A DNA stretch of 41,957 bases from Phaeoceros laevis (lineage: Eukaryota; Anthocerotophyta; Anthocerotopsida; Notothyladales). The translations under genes and the position numbers were made by a program. Numbering within the stretch: position 1 is the first letter of the stretch; each line of letters starts with the position of its first letter. The stretch is from assembly GCA_049999765.1 (NCBI GenBank), contig JBNGIQ010006128.1:1-41957 (forward strand), given 5' to 3'. A model generated the notes under the pieces. The model searched no databases. It was not told the DNA's origin and saw only the letters and a list, made by a program, of their open reading frames with translations. Of this stretch, positions 1-11,226 are shown piece after piece.

Positions 1-834
1 AGTAACAGGGCTCAGCGCAGGGCAACCAGAGGGAAGGGCAGAAACTTGCTGAGTGGAAGAATAGGTATTGAGTCTTTGTGGTATGTCACTTAAATAGGCA
101 GGGCTGGCTGTAGAGAGAAGGAGGTTTAGGGATGGAGGGTAATCGATAGATAGCAAAAATGTGTGGGTAGGCAGGAAAAGCGGGAAGGCGGCAGGATTAT
201 TGTGTACAACTAATAGATGCACCAGGATTTTTTCTGGAAGGTGTTTCCATAGTTGATAACTCATAACTGCAGGCCCAAAACCTTGTATCCATTTTTGGGA
301 AGACAGCGTTGCAGAAGCAAGCTGACGGAAGGTGGCCGCCAAGCAATTCATAAATGCTTGCTTATTCCAGCAGATGCTGGCAGTCTGCAGGCCACAAGAC
401 ATAGCCACGTAACCCAATCTCATACCGTAAATAAGTAATGTATTTGGCGGTATGGCCGCAATTTTTGTATCGGCTGTCAGGTAGTAACCAGCATCGTGCT
501 GCGATGTGCAACAATAAAGCTGCAAATACCTTTAGACTGAATAGTCTGTAAGTAGAGCTGGCTTTTGCAATAATGCCTTGGTGACTCCAATAACAACGGG
601 ATGACTTGACAAGTCATGTTGTTACTTTTTGAGTCAACTAGAAGGCAGTAGAAACACTTGTATCATAGTAAGACAATGTGTGAGTAGAGAAAAACGTTTA
701 AGTAGGTAAGCATGCCTTTCAGGCTACCAATACCACAAAAACGTATGTTTATGTATCCAGCTCTCAAGTCAAAGTATAAAACTCAAGAATTTGCCAACTG
801 AATCATGAAATGATCAAATTTGATACACTTTATC
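1..834. other. No gene recognised
   Basis: Only short reading frames occur here (for example 61 codons at 253-438) and none resembles a known family. The first 200 bases are purine-rich on the plus strand. No RNA gene or clear repeat copy was seen. Confidence 0.5.
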
Positions 835-945
835 ATCAGGACACACACGCACAACCCGGGAACACCGGGTGTGTGTGTGTGTGTGTACCCCACCAACCAT
901 CCCGGTGTGCATCCCCTGTACGGGGAGCACACCACACCACTAGAG
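835..945 (-). repeat. CA/TG hairpin repeat, copy X1
   Basis: The core is a CA run, then CCCGGGAACACCGGG, then a (GT)n run, so the two halves can pair into a hairpin. It continues into a stretch related to GTGTGCTCCCCG and GGGGATGCACACC. Its reverse complement matches 41332-41450 in the same order, which shows that this is a dispersed repeat and not only a microsatellite. Copy X2 at 29440-29610 shares the hairpin part. Confidence 0.6.
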
Positions 946-1086
946 GTGAAGACGGATCAAATGAGCCTTCTGCCTATAGCAGGGCGTGATTTGTCTTTGT
1001 ACAACACCGGATGAACAGCTGTTATGCCCAAGTATTTGAGCAAGCCTTGTGGAAATGGCCTCCACATCTGTATGAGCACCAGGGAA

Positions 1087-3320
1087 CTAGTTATTGTCCA
1101 AAAATTTGCAAATGCAGCGGACCAATCGTACCCTGTTAAACCCGTTCCTCTGAAAGGCCGCAATAAGACTATGTATCTCCTGGATAGCAGCTAACTCAGA
1201 GTTGCATAAGTAAGGAATAATGAACACTTGAGACAGGATTACCTTATAAGCCTGATTGACAGCCCTATTGGATTGCAAATGAATGAACTGTGCAATAGGG
1301 AAAGGCAGAGCACGCCTCTTGTCATATTTAATGAAATTGTAAGTACCTGTCCGTATATCGGTAATGGTAAAACGAAAAGAGAGAAAATGTGCATCAACTC
1401 CGATCTGGTGGCCATCAGCATCAGACATGTAATTTTGTACCTCTGGCTCGATAGATACCACGTTAAGTGGATAGACCCAGAACGGGTTGGTGTCAACCCT
1501 ATGGGACTTGGGGTCCAAAAACTGCAGAGGAATTTGAGAATTCATCCAACATAGGTCATCTATGTACCTTTTGGCGTCTTTGAAGAGCACCATGAGGTCA
1601 GCTCTTCCCAGTCTAGCAAGTCATTGGATGAACCCAGCTTCATAATGCAAGAAGTATAAATTGCACCAGAGTGGAGAATAAGCAAATCCCATTGGAATTC
1701 CAAGCTGCTGTTTCCAAACTCTATCACCAAATTGCACAAAGCAGTTGGACATCAGCCAGGCATGAATGCCTATGAGCCTTTCCTTGGTCAATTCGATGTA
1801 AACGCTCTGTTCAGTATCAGGCAGGTAAGTAGCCCATCGAGCTTTGCCAAAGGAAGTACTTTTGAGGTCATACCTGATGTACATGTGTCGTTGGACTCTG
1901 GTATTTTTGTTTGCTTGCTTAAAAGCAAGTGAAACACATTCTGATATGGCTGAGAGCAAGGAGTCTGGACCCTGTGTGGGTATTGCTTCATAACAGCGTG
2001 CGATATCAGCCACAAAGATGTCTTTTAGCTGTTCAGGAAGATTCAAAGACACATTAAGTGTAGAATCGACAATCCAAAAGAGAGAAGTTTGCACCTTTAA
2101 AAAACTTTCGTAGATAAGTTGCTTGTCTGCTGCCCATTCCCTGATGTAGGGAAGCATTGCATTTGTAGCAATTGTAAGCATGTCAGCAACTACTGAAAAA
2201 GCACAATCGTGTGCATTAGTCAGCCACCGATACTTCCTTTTGTGCTGTTTGTAAGTGGCCATAAGATATGGCAGTCCAGCATCCTCATTACAAATCACTT
2301 CAGGTAATAAGTCCTGTATCTGCATTTGCACATCATTAGAACGTCAGCAGGGGTCTTGTATATAGGAGCAAAATCTTGACTAGAAAGTCTGATCAGAGCT
2401 TGGGCACGAATGTGTGTAATGCACACAAAGCAGGCAGTGTTAGCTGCCTTGTCTAGGCCAGCTACATAAATGTGCTTCTGTAGCCATTGGACTTCGTACA
2501 TCACACTATTGTTGTCAAACAGGTATTCCTAGTGTACTTGAGTATGTTTTCGTGATCCGGAAATGTTCTTGAGCTGTGACCATGCTAGCTCACATACATT
2601 AGCAGTCACAGATTGCACAAAATCATCAGAGATGGAATGTCCACGTGCAATTAAAACATTGAAAGTATCAGAAAGAGCCTGCATAATTGCTTGAACAGCC
2701 TTACCTATATGGGTTGGGCGCAAGGGGATATGATTTAACCCTTTCTGTACGGCAAGTTGGAGACCAGCATGTCGAAAGATTGTGCAGTCAGTTGTCCTGA
2801 CATGAGCACCAGGTGGGCCGACGATCTGTTCATCAGGCGCAATGGTTTCTAGATCGAGGAACTTCTGAAGTCTATGGATATACATACACTCACACCGGTG
2901 CAAACAAGTAGGGTGATCGATGGGGAAGTCAGTAAAAACATCCTTAGGTTTATAAAGCACAGAAGCAAGGCTATGGTGGTACTTCCACCCAAACACTATA
3001 TTTTGTAGATCCTCTAAGAGGTCAGGCACATCACAAAATGCCTGTAAAAACATGCTACGAACTGAAACCCACTCAAGAGCACGACTATCGTAGAGAATGT
3101 GAACAAAACCAGCAGTATTGGAGTCCTTGTTAGGGCCAAGGGACAAATGCCCAAGGACATCCATCCATAGCACTCTGTCAGGTTCCTCCAGATCACCAGA
3201 AGTGAGAGAGATTCTTGCCGCCAAAGCTTGGATCATATCGAACTTCCGTTCGGTGTGAATGGACAGTGGCATCAGAGGGACCAGCATCATTCTCAATCGT
3301 GATGTTGGAAGTGCCAGCAA
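1087..3320 (-). pseudogene. Penelope-like reverse transcriptase (ORF2), copy A
   Basis: An RNA-dependent DNA polymerase that would copy the element RNA into the chromosome. Reading down the minus strand: an N-terminal region with GFVHILYDSRALEW and VFGWKYHH; a VQKGLNHIPL block resembling the conserved N-terminal motif of Penelope-like RTs; YVAGLDKAANTACFVC (2400-2480); LPYLMATYKQHKRKYRW (about 2215-2280); motif A as IFVADIARCYEAIP; QLGIPMGFAYSPLWCN; catalytic YIDD near 1555-1567; and a C-terminal thumb-like region ending at 1087. No GIY-YIG nuclease was seen after it. Three lesions break it: TAG at 2529-2531, which aligns with Gln in copy B; a frameshift at about 2300-2335; and TGA at 1621-1623 just after motif B. 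Apart from these the protein is colinear with copy B. Its 5' end overlaps the end of ORF1 in another frame, so the true start is uncertain. Confidence 0.75.
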
Positions 3321-4361
3321 AAGATGGAGCTCGTGGTGAGCCCCTGCGGTTTTCCACTAGCGGCTTCTTCGCTGCGAAGAACCCTGCCTTGCTATTGCCG
3401 CGACCCCAAGCACTCAATTTTACTGCTTGCCTCGTCGTCCCCGTTTCGCAGACATTCTAATGTTGTCATTGCCTGCCCGGTCTTTGCTTTTCTTAGATGG
3501 CGGTTTAGGGCCATTCTGCTTCACCCGTTCAATCCTTTCACATTCAAAGGTGAAGGAAGCCGGCTTGATCATCTTCTCAATATAGCGTGCAACAGGTGCA
3601 TCCAAGAGATTGGGCAGCAGGGTCTGAGTGGGATCCTGCGCGAATTGTTTCGCAGCCTCAATAATCAAGTCTCGGATACATAGGAAGGTTATATGTGCCT
3701 TCACAATCTCTCTATTCGACTGCAGCGTCAGGAAGACAAGAAAAGCACTCCACTTCAGGACCAAGGTTGGTTCCTCCGGAAAGAAGACTTCTAGGTTGTT
3801 GGCCATATAATAGATCATATGGTCAAACCAAAGAATCCCTGCAAAGCAAGTTTTTGGCTTGCCCTTGCCTGTATCATCGCTGGTACACTTGACAAAGGGG
3901 CGATTCCAGTTCCAGAGTTCCAGAAGATGGCGTCCTGCCTCCTTTCTCTTGTGGCCAATTGGTATGAAGGTCTTGCAGCGGGACATCATAAGTTGATCAT
4001 CCGGACACTTGAGGTCAAACATTGAGACGCGCGGGCTCTCAGCTACCTGGATGGGGTTAGCAATTGTGATAAGCCTAGAGAGGGCCCTCTCCCGGCATTC
4101 AATCGTCTCCTTCTCTGACAAAAATCCCAACAGTTGCCAAGAGTTGGCACTCAGTGATGCAAGCAAGTTCACATTACAGTTGGACCAGATGCGATGGTTC
4201 CACTTACTGACTTCAGACTCGATGTCCCGGGAAACCGTGGTAGGGATTGGGCATTGCTCCTGCAGATTGGCAGATTTCTCATTTTGTGATGCCTCGCTGT
4301 TCTCTAGGATCCGTTTGATTCCGTCTGAGCCCTTGCAACGTTTGCTACACTGAGCACGTGC
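3193..4361 (-). pseudogene. Gag-like ORF1 of Penelope-like element, copy A
   Basis: A protein of unknown function that precedes the RT and is conserved with ORF1 of copy B. Shared blocks include the pair KWNHRIWSNCN / KWGHKVWSACN, LLELWNWNRPFVKC / LLWNWNRPFIKC, YYMANNLEVFFPEEPTLVLKW, FAQDPTQ and RYIEKMIKPASF. The C-terminus is rich in Lys, Arg and Gly (KRGRR-type clusters), which suggests RNA binding, followed by a conserved last block RYDPSFGGKNL before the stop at 3193-3195. A frameshift near 3420 separates the main frame (3420 up to about 4361) from the C-terminal frame (3193-3417). The N-terminal part seen in copy B cannot be followed above about 4333. Calling it Gag-like rests on its position and basic tail, not on a recognised domain. 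Confidence 0.6.
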
Positions 4362-5156
4362 ATGACAAGTTCAGGATGTGGCTGGTGCAAATGAAAGAAG
4401 GCAGTACTGACAGATTTCAAGCGTTTCTCATGCACCCGAGCTCCCTTGGCCACCGGAGCCACTTCTACATCTACTCCAGCGCCTACAAGGATTGGCGGTC
4501 GGTTGCCATTCCATTGGAGCACTTCAATTGGGGACTTCGAATATCGTCCCTAAGCAAGCATTCTAACAATCCATTGTGCTGTTCACTAATGTGGCAGGGT
4601 GGTGCCATGTATCTACTGTTCACAAGCAGACTGAATCAAAGCATAAAAAAGCGTACCTGGCTGATGGGCAGAGCCTACATTACAAGTATTCATACAATAG
4701 ATCTTTTACGAATCAGGTTAGTATCATCCATTAAGCTAAGCAGGCATCATGCCACTTGAGAGTTTGACCAGCTGAAAATCTAAGCATTCAGAAAGACCAA
4801 GCATTTAGAAGGACTAGGAACTGTAAAAGCTTAAAATGCCAACATTCAGAAAAACTCACAAGTTGTGACGATCATTGCGACATGTTTTTGGATGCACTCT
4901 TGTTAGGCACCTGGCCCTAACAGGTTTCTGGTGACACTGTGGTGTAGGGAAACTGAGGGAACGATACAAATGTGAGTGGAAACATGAAATGGCACTAGAT
5001 AAAGGGAATCAATTGGCAGCAAGCCAGGGTCGAGTTTGCCTTACGCCAGGCCGTCAGCAAACAGGGTAGGGCTCAAGCAGGAGTGTAAGATGGTAGCAGA
5101 ACCAGATCAACAGAGCTGAAGCCTGGGCAAAGGAGGGCAACAGAGGAAAGGTTTCA

Positions 5157-5226
5157 GCATGTGAGCTAGAGCTCCAATGATCAGCAGGGAAGCATGTGAG
5201 CTAAAGCTCTAGTGAGCAGCAGGGAA
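5157..5226 (+). repeat. 35-bp tandem duplication
   Basis: Two adjacent 35-bp units (5157-5191 and 5192-5226) both begin GCATGTGAGCTA and end AGCAGGGAA, with a few mismatches. A partial third start (GTATGCTAGC) follows. Confidence 0.75.
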
Positions 5227-5887
5227 GTATGCTAGCACAGGAGCAACATGAGAGCAGAGAGCTTTAGTGCGAGACTGGAGTGATCTGAGGAAATGCCAAG
5301 CCTAATCGGCTATTTATCAGAGCTGGGGGCCGAGAGTATGTAGTTGTGTTCTGGACATTGGTAGGAGTTAGGGAGAGAAGCTGCACAGGGAGATTGTAAG
5401 GATCATGCTAGCGGGAATTGCATTCATGGCAAAGATATGTGGCTTAGAGAATAAATATTACAAGGCAAAAAATTGATATCAGTCTAGGTCTTTTTGCGTG
5501 CCGGAGAATGCTTGGAGTGTGTCACTCACCTTGCAGCCGTCGGTATGTATTTTTGGAGAGCTTTTATAGCCATACAGGCTTTGCTCCTAGTGACTGCGTT
5601 TGTCATGGATTGCATCAGACAGTTGTGAGGCTAGGAGCCATGTTTAGCAGATGTCACTGCCAGCCAGCACCTTCCTGGGTCTTGTAAAAAATCAGACCCG
5701 TTAGCTTTTCGTCAATCAGTAGCCGCAAGGGCCTTAAAAGTACTGTCCGTTGGCCTTTCGTGTCCTCTCTTATTAGCACATTTCCCGAGATGCAGTAAAG
5801 TAGCATCGATTAGTAAATCTTGCATATCCTGGCTTTGACAGCCATGCGTTTCTCAACTGTTTACTAGTGACCTGATTGCATGACTTG

Positions 5888-6085
5888 GATAAAATCGGGT
5901 CGAGCCCATCCTATCTATCATTTTTTATGTAGGCTTGCAGAGCCAGTCATTGGCCATGTCACTATGTATCTGTAACATAGCTTGTCACAGCATGTTGTGC
6001 CTGTATGGTTAAGATAAAATCGGGTTTGCCCCATCTTCATACTATTTTTATAAACTCTTGCTGCTAGCTATTGGCCATATCATGC
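5888..6085 (+). repeat. Diverged tandem duplication, period about 125 bp
   Basis: GATAAAATCGGGT occurs at 5888 and again at 6013. Each is followed in the same order by a CCCATC block, a T-rich block and a block resembling ATTGGCCATRTCA. The units differ by many substitutions and small gaps, so the duplication is old. Confidence 0.5.
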
Positions 6086-6799
6086 ATTGCCCCATATAGT
6101 AGTAGGATTGCATCCATGGGGTTTTTTTAGAAAAACAGCAACTAGTGCCATGTGTACCATGTGAAGCATAAGTGCATATCATATCAAGTACCATCGTCCA
6201 AGGCTAGTATACCCTTGTAGCATTTATCCTCCATAAGCACATTATCAGTTGACACATTCCAGATGTTACTGATAGACACACATATTGTACACACATCACA
6301 CACTTGGGAATAGGTATGTTCCCGGGCCACATAGATAGATTTCAGTATTTTCAAGAGTTTGGACAAGTGTGACGATTGAAATGTTCTTATGTGACATTTC
6401 CCTTTGCCAGGGTCCCTTCCGGTGAAATGCAAGCTGACTGGTCTTGGCCGTTTGACTGGTTGCCGAATTTGCTTGAGTCCAGGACTTTTGAAGGACAGTT
6501 CTAGAGGGAGTGAATCCTCTGTCCCTGTTTTGACAAGTAGAACCCATTTCCCGCCTTTTGTGTTTCTGGCCAAAAGCAGACAAGAGCAAGAAATTGTCTA
6601 GAGAGCAGAAACCATCATTTTTTAAGAACACCCTGCTGACATTGTCATTACTTTGAGATCATCTGAGATCAGGTCACCAGCAAGCAAACAGGTGTGAAAG
6701 ACCAAACCTTCCCTCTGATCTGGTATGCAACATATGAGGTATGCATCCTAGACCTAGTTGCCTAGACAATTTCTAGTTGAAGTTATCGCACCGGTGTGA

Positions 6800-6945
6800 A
6801 AGATTTGCAAAAAAGATACCACTTTCGCCATCTTTCCACCATTTCAGCAGAGCAGACACTTGCATGGTAAGTGGAAGCCTCCTTCTCCCCTTCATCAGTG
6901 CCAAAGAGAGATCCTTGCTCAAGTTTTTAGTGGACCATTGGCAGA
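6800..6945 (+). repeat. Dispersed repeat family R, copy 1
   Basis: Shared blocks are AAATACCACTTTYGCCATCTT, CAGAGCAGRCAY, TGGTAAGT, CCTTCATCAGTGCCAAAGA and TGGWCCATTGGCAGA, in the order seen in copies at 9690, 27130 (reverse) and 31262 (reverse). No terminal inverted repeats, LTRs or poly(A) tail were visible, so the class (SINE, MITE or a retrocopied exon) is open. Confidence 0.65.
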
Positions 6946-7860
6946 CTTGAGTTCTGCAAAGCTTAGTGCGAAGATTAGTGACTGATTAGTATCTGAATAT
7001 CTATGACAGTGTCTTGTTTCTGACCTTATGCATCCTACCAGGGCCAGGTCTACAATTGACAAACCAAAGCATGAAGCAGTCAAACAATCTGATCACGTAG
7101 CAAGAAGACCCAGCAGAATCCGACGAGTTACCACTTAGGAGCATTCCGAATCTGGGTATTGCCAGGATCTTGGTTCAGGCCTCAACTCAGAGTGCCCGTC
7201 CCCCTACTCAACCTGGTCACTTACAACACAAGCAGCTGCCAATTCCAACTTGACTCGGGTTCCCCAGTAAGGGCACAATCATGCATTGTTCAGTTACCAC
7301 ATAGGCCTACAGGCATTAGTACGGGCATCGATCTAAGGCAAGAAACTGAGTACAAGTAAGTCAAATTCTTACATGCTGAGAAGAGCCACTGAGCTGAGAC
7401 ATGCTTTGTATTTCAACCGTGTCCAAAAAACACCAAGACCAAGTCTGGATAGTGCTTGTCTATTACTGCTTGGTTTCTATCTAATGCCTTGTGTGGACTG
7501 CCAATAGAGTATGCAGGCTTTGGCTATCTACTCTGGCGGGACTTGGGGTGATAGTGCTGAAACGATGGCTAAAAAAACCGGGGACAGAGAAAAAGACAAA
7601 AAACTTTTTTTTGGTTTTGGACAACTTGGCAAGGAAGGGACACTAGGCAGGAGTACGGCAAGGACTAGGCACGGAGTATGAGTGTAAGCAAGGGCTGTGG
7701 AATAAACACTGGCCAGGACTGCGATCAATGGTTTAGAATGAAAAAATGTAAGACATGAAAGACTGCGAGAGTGAATGAATGAAGAAACCAGGTGGCTGTG
7801 GGTTATGGACTCTAGGCCTGCCACTGGGTACCATGGATTGGGATACTGGAGGAGATTGCA

Positions 7861-7956
7861 GTGGAGTATGGGCTGCAGGAGAGCACCAACAGCAAGTGAA
7901 GACCTACAGTAGAGTAGGGGCTGCTGGAAAGCACCAACAGCAAGTGAAGGACTGAA
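7861..7956 (+). repeat. 48-bp tandem duplication
   Basis: Units at 7861-7908 and 7909-7956 share GCACCAACAGCAAGTGAAG at the same offset and both start GTRGAGTA. Confidence 0.8.
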
Positions 7957-8867
7957 AGCGAGAGTGAAACAAGGTTATGGGCTTGGTCTGTAGACTGTGT
8001 GTCTTATATAGCTGTGACCACCATGTAAGATGGAGGACTGGCATGTGCTAGAAAGAGAGGAAGTGAGCTAGAGTTGGAGGGAAAATAATGCAGAATCATG
8101 GAGCAGGGAGGTAGAAGGATTGAGACCTGCCAAGCAATCTTGCCGCTTTTTTGATCAGGTTGGCTTACTGAGGCCACAAAGGCCATGCCAGCCATCAGCC
8201 CAGCTCGTCAGTCATTTTTTTTAGCCTTGTGGTCATTAAGACCTTACGTGTTCTGACTTGAAAAAATCAGGCTGTGATCCACGCTGTCATGTATGACTTT
8301 CCCTGTACAGAACAACAACCATCCATTAGCCGTGCAATTAGGAGTTTTGGGCATTAGACAAAAAATCAGCATCATGCATAGCCGCTAGGGCATCAAAGCG
8401 GCTGTCTTCTTGCTGAATTTGGCTGTCACTTGGCGCATTTTTCAGGCCATGGTCCTCAATGCACTCTGCATTTAGTGTCCACGTAGGTGGCTGCTTACTA
8501 ATTGCAGTCCTGCTTGCCAGTCGCGACATAGGAGTCGCTAAAGGTTGCAGATACCATGTTATCTGTTTTGCCACAAAGGCATCTTTAGTGGTATCGTCTG
8601 CAAATTGAGTGACCTGTCAGTAGTTTTCCAACGCAAGCTATATCCAGTTTCACAAGTATATGTATTTTCTGGCCTATGATATTTTATTTAGTGGCCATGC
8701 ATTACCCATTCAGGTTGCTAGAACAAGCAGCAAGATCCTGATCCATCGTGGATGCCACCATTTCACCATGTCCTCTTGACCCATGGTTGCATATCTGTTA
8801 TTTATCATTCATCATTCACGCTAGCATTCAAGCACTTGTCAGACTTTTTTGCACACGAAATGCAGTT

Positions 8868-8955
8868 GACACACACATATTTTAGACACACAACACACAC
8901 TCGGGAACATGGTGTGCTCCCGAGACATACATACATATGTTTTACGTTAAATGTA
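8868..8955 (+). repeat. Degenerate CA/TG hairpin repeat
   Basis: A run of ACAC motifs, then CTCGGGAACATGGTGTGCTC and CCGAG, then CATA units. The CGGGAAC...TGTG core resembles the hairpin family at 835, 29440 and 41415. A similar but weaker piece lies at 6276-6332. Confidence 0.35.
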
Positions 8956-9689
8956 AAACAGAATGCATGACATTGCCCCTCGAGGAGGACCTGTGCCTTG
9001 GACACCGTAAAAGACAGCAAAGCCATGCGAGGTCTGTGACGAGTACAAGGGCTTGAAGTAACGTAGCGTTTTCTTGACGTTTTTGCAGGCAAGACTATCA
9101 AGGAGTCGAACGACATTGTTTCGAAGCGAATCTCAACCGTTTTTGGAACTGCCGTGGGCAGTTAAACTGGTCTGGTAAAGTAGCTAGCTCGCAGCATACT
9201 ATTGGAGCAGCGCAGCTGATCCAGATTACAGTAGCAGCGTCACGAAACCAGGTAGACCTGTTTATAATCAGGTCAAGGGAGTACCATAGAGTATTCTATG
9301 GTCTCTGCATGTTGTGTGCAGGTGCATCGTTTGTGCAACAAAGCCAGAGGTCAGCTGTTTAACGAAGGGTAGCGAACTGAATCAAGTCGACACAGAGATG
9401 TGGCGCAAGGGACGATTTTATAAAGCAGCATATGCAAGACAGCAGTTTATGAAGCAAAGATTTTGCCAAATAGAATGAAATGCATAGTAAGGTATCCAGA
9501 CACCTTTGTCCTTGCTATAGGCTTGAGTAAACGTGTAGAAGACAGCCATAAGACTGTTTCTATAGTTGTGAGCCATTCAAAAATGTAGGGGTCCATATCT
9601 AACAAGCTACAATCAAGACTTCAAAAGACATTTGATGCGCAAGCATGTCCAGCAAGGGCTTTCACCAGTCCCCTTGATGAAAACAGCTT

Positions 9690-9795
9690 CCAAGACGAAG
9701 CGGACGCATTGTATGGTAAGTACAAGCCTCAGTTTCCCCTTCATCAGTGCCAAAGAAACGTCCTTGCTTGGATTTCTGGTGGTCCATTGGCAGAT
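9690..9795 (+). repeat. Dispersed repeat family R, copy 2
   Basis: TATGGTAAGTACAAGCCTC, CCCTTCATCAGTGCCAAAGA, TTTCTGGTGGTCCATTGGCA and a following CAGGGTC match the family in order. It ends about 140 bp before the 3' truncation of Penelope-like copy B. Confidence 0.65.
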
Positions 9796-9911
9796 CCAAG
9801 GCCGCAGGGTCTGTGCATCGTCACTTAGAACTCAACAACAAACTATATCAAAACCAGCTAACATTTCTACCAGATGCATAATTCTGAGGCATGAAGCAGG
9901 AACCAGGTTCA

Positions 9912-11158
9912 TCAAATGTATGAGAAATGTGCAGCAACAAAAATATCATGTACCTCATTTGGTAGATTCAAGGCCATGTCTATTGTTGACTCAGTGATCC
10001 AGTACACAGCCGTTTGGACTTTGAGAAAATTTCTGTATGTTTCCTCCTTTTGGGCTGCCCATTCTTTGATCCAATGCATCAAGGCACTTGTTGCCACAGT
10101 TAGAAGGTCAGCTATAATCGAAAAAACACAGTCATGTGCATTTGTGAGCCACTTGTACTTCTTCTTGTGTTGTTTATAAGTTGCCATTAGGTATGGCAAG
10201 GCTGCATCGGGGTTGTTGTCGAGTTTGGGTAGCAGTTCTGCAATTTGTCCTTGTATGGACTGCAGAATTACTGGGACATCTTCAACACAAGGTGCAAAGT
10301 CAGGACTAGACAATCTGATCAATGCTTGATTTCTAATAAGAGCAATGCATAAGAAGCATGGAGTATTAGCAGCCTTGTCCAAACCCGCGATGTAAACATG
10401 CTGCTGTAGCCAAGTGAGCTCATCCATGGCATTTGCCATGTCGAAAATAAATGGTTGATGTGTCTGCCGGCCTTTCTTCCTCTTGCACGCATTCTTCAGA
10501 ATTTTCCAAGCCAGTTCTATAAACTCAAGCGTTAGTACCAGCATTCGGTCACTATCTATGATCAACTTGTTCTGTTTCAACAGCTTAAAAACATCTTCTA
10601 AAGCTTGTACAAGGGTAGCAACAGTAGTAGCTATGTCGATTGGCCTCATCAAACCCTGGTGTCTCACGATGTCACAGTTCATTGTTCGGACATGTGCTTC
10701 AGGTTCCACAGCGGAACTGGTTTGTTCATCACCAGTCATGGCAGCTGTCTGCCCTAGCTTTGCAATTGCTGAATTACCCAGGCTGGCCTCCCTGTCCACG
10801 AAACTAGCAAACCGTTTGCTGGACATACATACGCACTTCTGTAGATTGTTAGAATCATGAATATCAAACATAGTGAAGATGATTTTAGGCTTGCAAACCC
10901 AACTAGACACATTATTGTGATACTTCCATCCGAACATGACATTTTGGACGCATTCTTGCACCTCACAATCCTCAGACTCAAAGGTTTTACAAAAAATATC
11001 TCTAACTGAGATCCATTCTAGACATCGGTTTTCATATAAGATATGGACGAAGCCTGAAGACACCTTTTTCCTAGTAGTCTGAAGGCAAAGCTTGCCCAGC
11101 ACATCTGTGCTCAAAATTCGGGAAGGAGGGTCATCGTCCAGTTCGGTACTATCGCCGT
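9912..11158 (-). pseudogene. Penelope-like reverse transcriptase (ORF2), copy B, truncated
   Basis: A long open frame of about 400 codons covers the N-terminal half of the RT. It includes GFVHILYENRCLEW, MFGWKYHNN, VRTMNCDIVRHQG, YIAGLDKAANTPCFLC, LPYLMATYKQHKKKYKW and ends NEVHDIFVA followed by unrelated residues and a stop at 9912-9914. Motif A, B and C residues are absent, so it cannot polymerise. Compared with copy A, about 13 residues are missing after RHQGL, which removes the VQKGLNHIPL-like block. The frame is open up to an upstream TGA at 11160-11162. No ATG lies near the first conserved residues, so the start may be upstream through a 68-nt insert (11159-11226). Confidence 0.7.
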
Positions 11159-11226
11159 CTGATCACACAAGACAAAATTGTGTCATTCTCCAAAACTTAT
11201 GCAGCTAACCAAAATGCTACGTCTAC
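11159..11226 (-). other. 68-nt insert with GT...AG ends at the ORF1/ORF2 junction (candidate intron)
   Basis: On the minus strand the segment begins GTAGAC and ends TGATCAG. It has no counterpart in copy A, where the ORF1 stop region runs straight into the ORF2 N-terminus. Its length is 2 modulo 3, and removing it would place the frame overlapping the end of ORF1 (11183-11428) in phase with ORF2. It could equally be a chance insertion with GT and AG ends. Confidence 0.35.

Larger units (their letters stand above)
1087..4361 (-). mobile_element. Penelope-like retroelement, copy A (degenerate)
   Basis: Two consecutive minus-strand coding regions, a Gag-like ORF1 and an RT-bearing ORF2, form one element. 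The same pair in the same order occurs at 9932-12979, and part of ORF2 recurs at 41757-41957. No LTRs, target-site duplication or GIY-YIG endonuclease were visible. The RT architecture (a GLDKAANT block, then LMATYKQHK, then IPMG...PLWCN, then YIDD and a long C-terminal region) fits the Penelope-like/telomerase branch better than LTR or LINE RTs. The outer boundaries are approximate because homology between copies is the only guide. Confidence 0.7.
4362..6799. other. No gene recognised; tandem duplications
   Basis: A plus-strand frame of 133 codons at 4358-4759 partly lies opposite the 5' part of Penelope-like copy A and resembles nothing I know. Minus-strand frames at 6184-6631 are also unrecognised. 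The rest is moderately AT-rich with two small tandem duplications, listed separately. Confidence 0.45.
6946..9689. other. No gene recognised; purine-rich stretches
   Basis: Reading frames here are short and unlike known proteins. The plus strand at about 7650-8110 is noticeably G/A-rich. TATATAG occurs at 8006-8012. A 48-bp duplication and a degenerate CA/TG repeat are listed separately. Confidence 0.4.

Noticed and set aside
820-1014. 64-codon plus-strand frame
   Set aside because: It translates the CA/TG hairpin repeat.
1-1086. GIY-YIG endonuclease downstream of Penelope-like copy A
   Set aside because: I read the minus-strand frames past the ORF2 stop and found no GIY...YIG pattern or following conserved residues.
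9632-9997. 121-codon plus-strand frame as a host gene
   Set aside because: It is made of repeat R copy 2 joined to the antisense of the copy B RT; its similarity to other frames is explained by the repeat.
10483-10860. 125-codon plus-strand frame
   Set aside because: Antisense shadow of the RT ORF2 of copy B.
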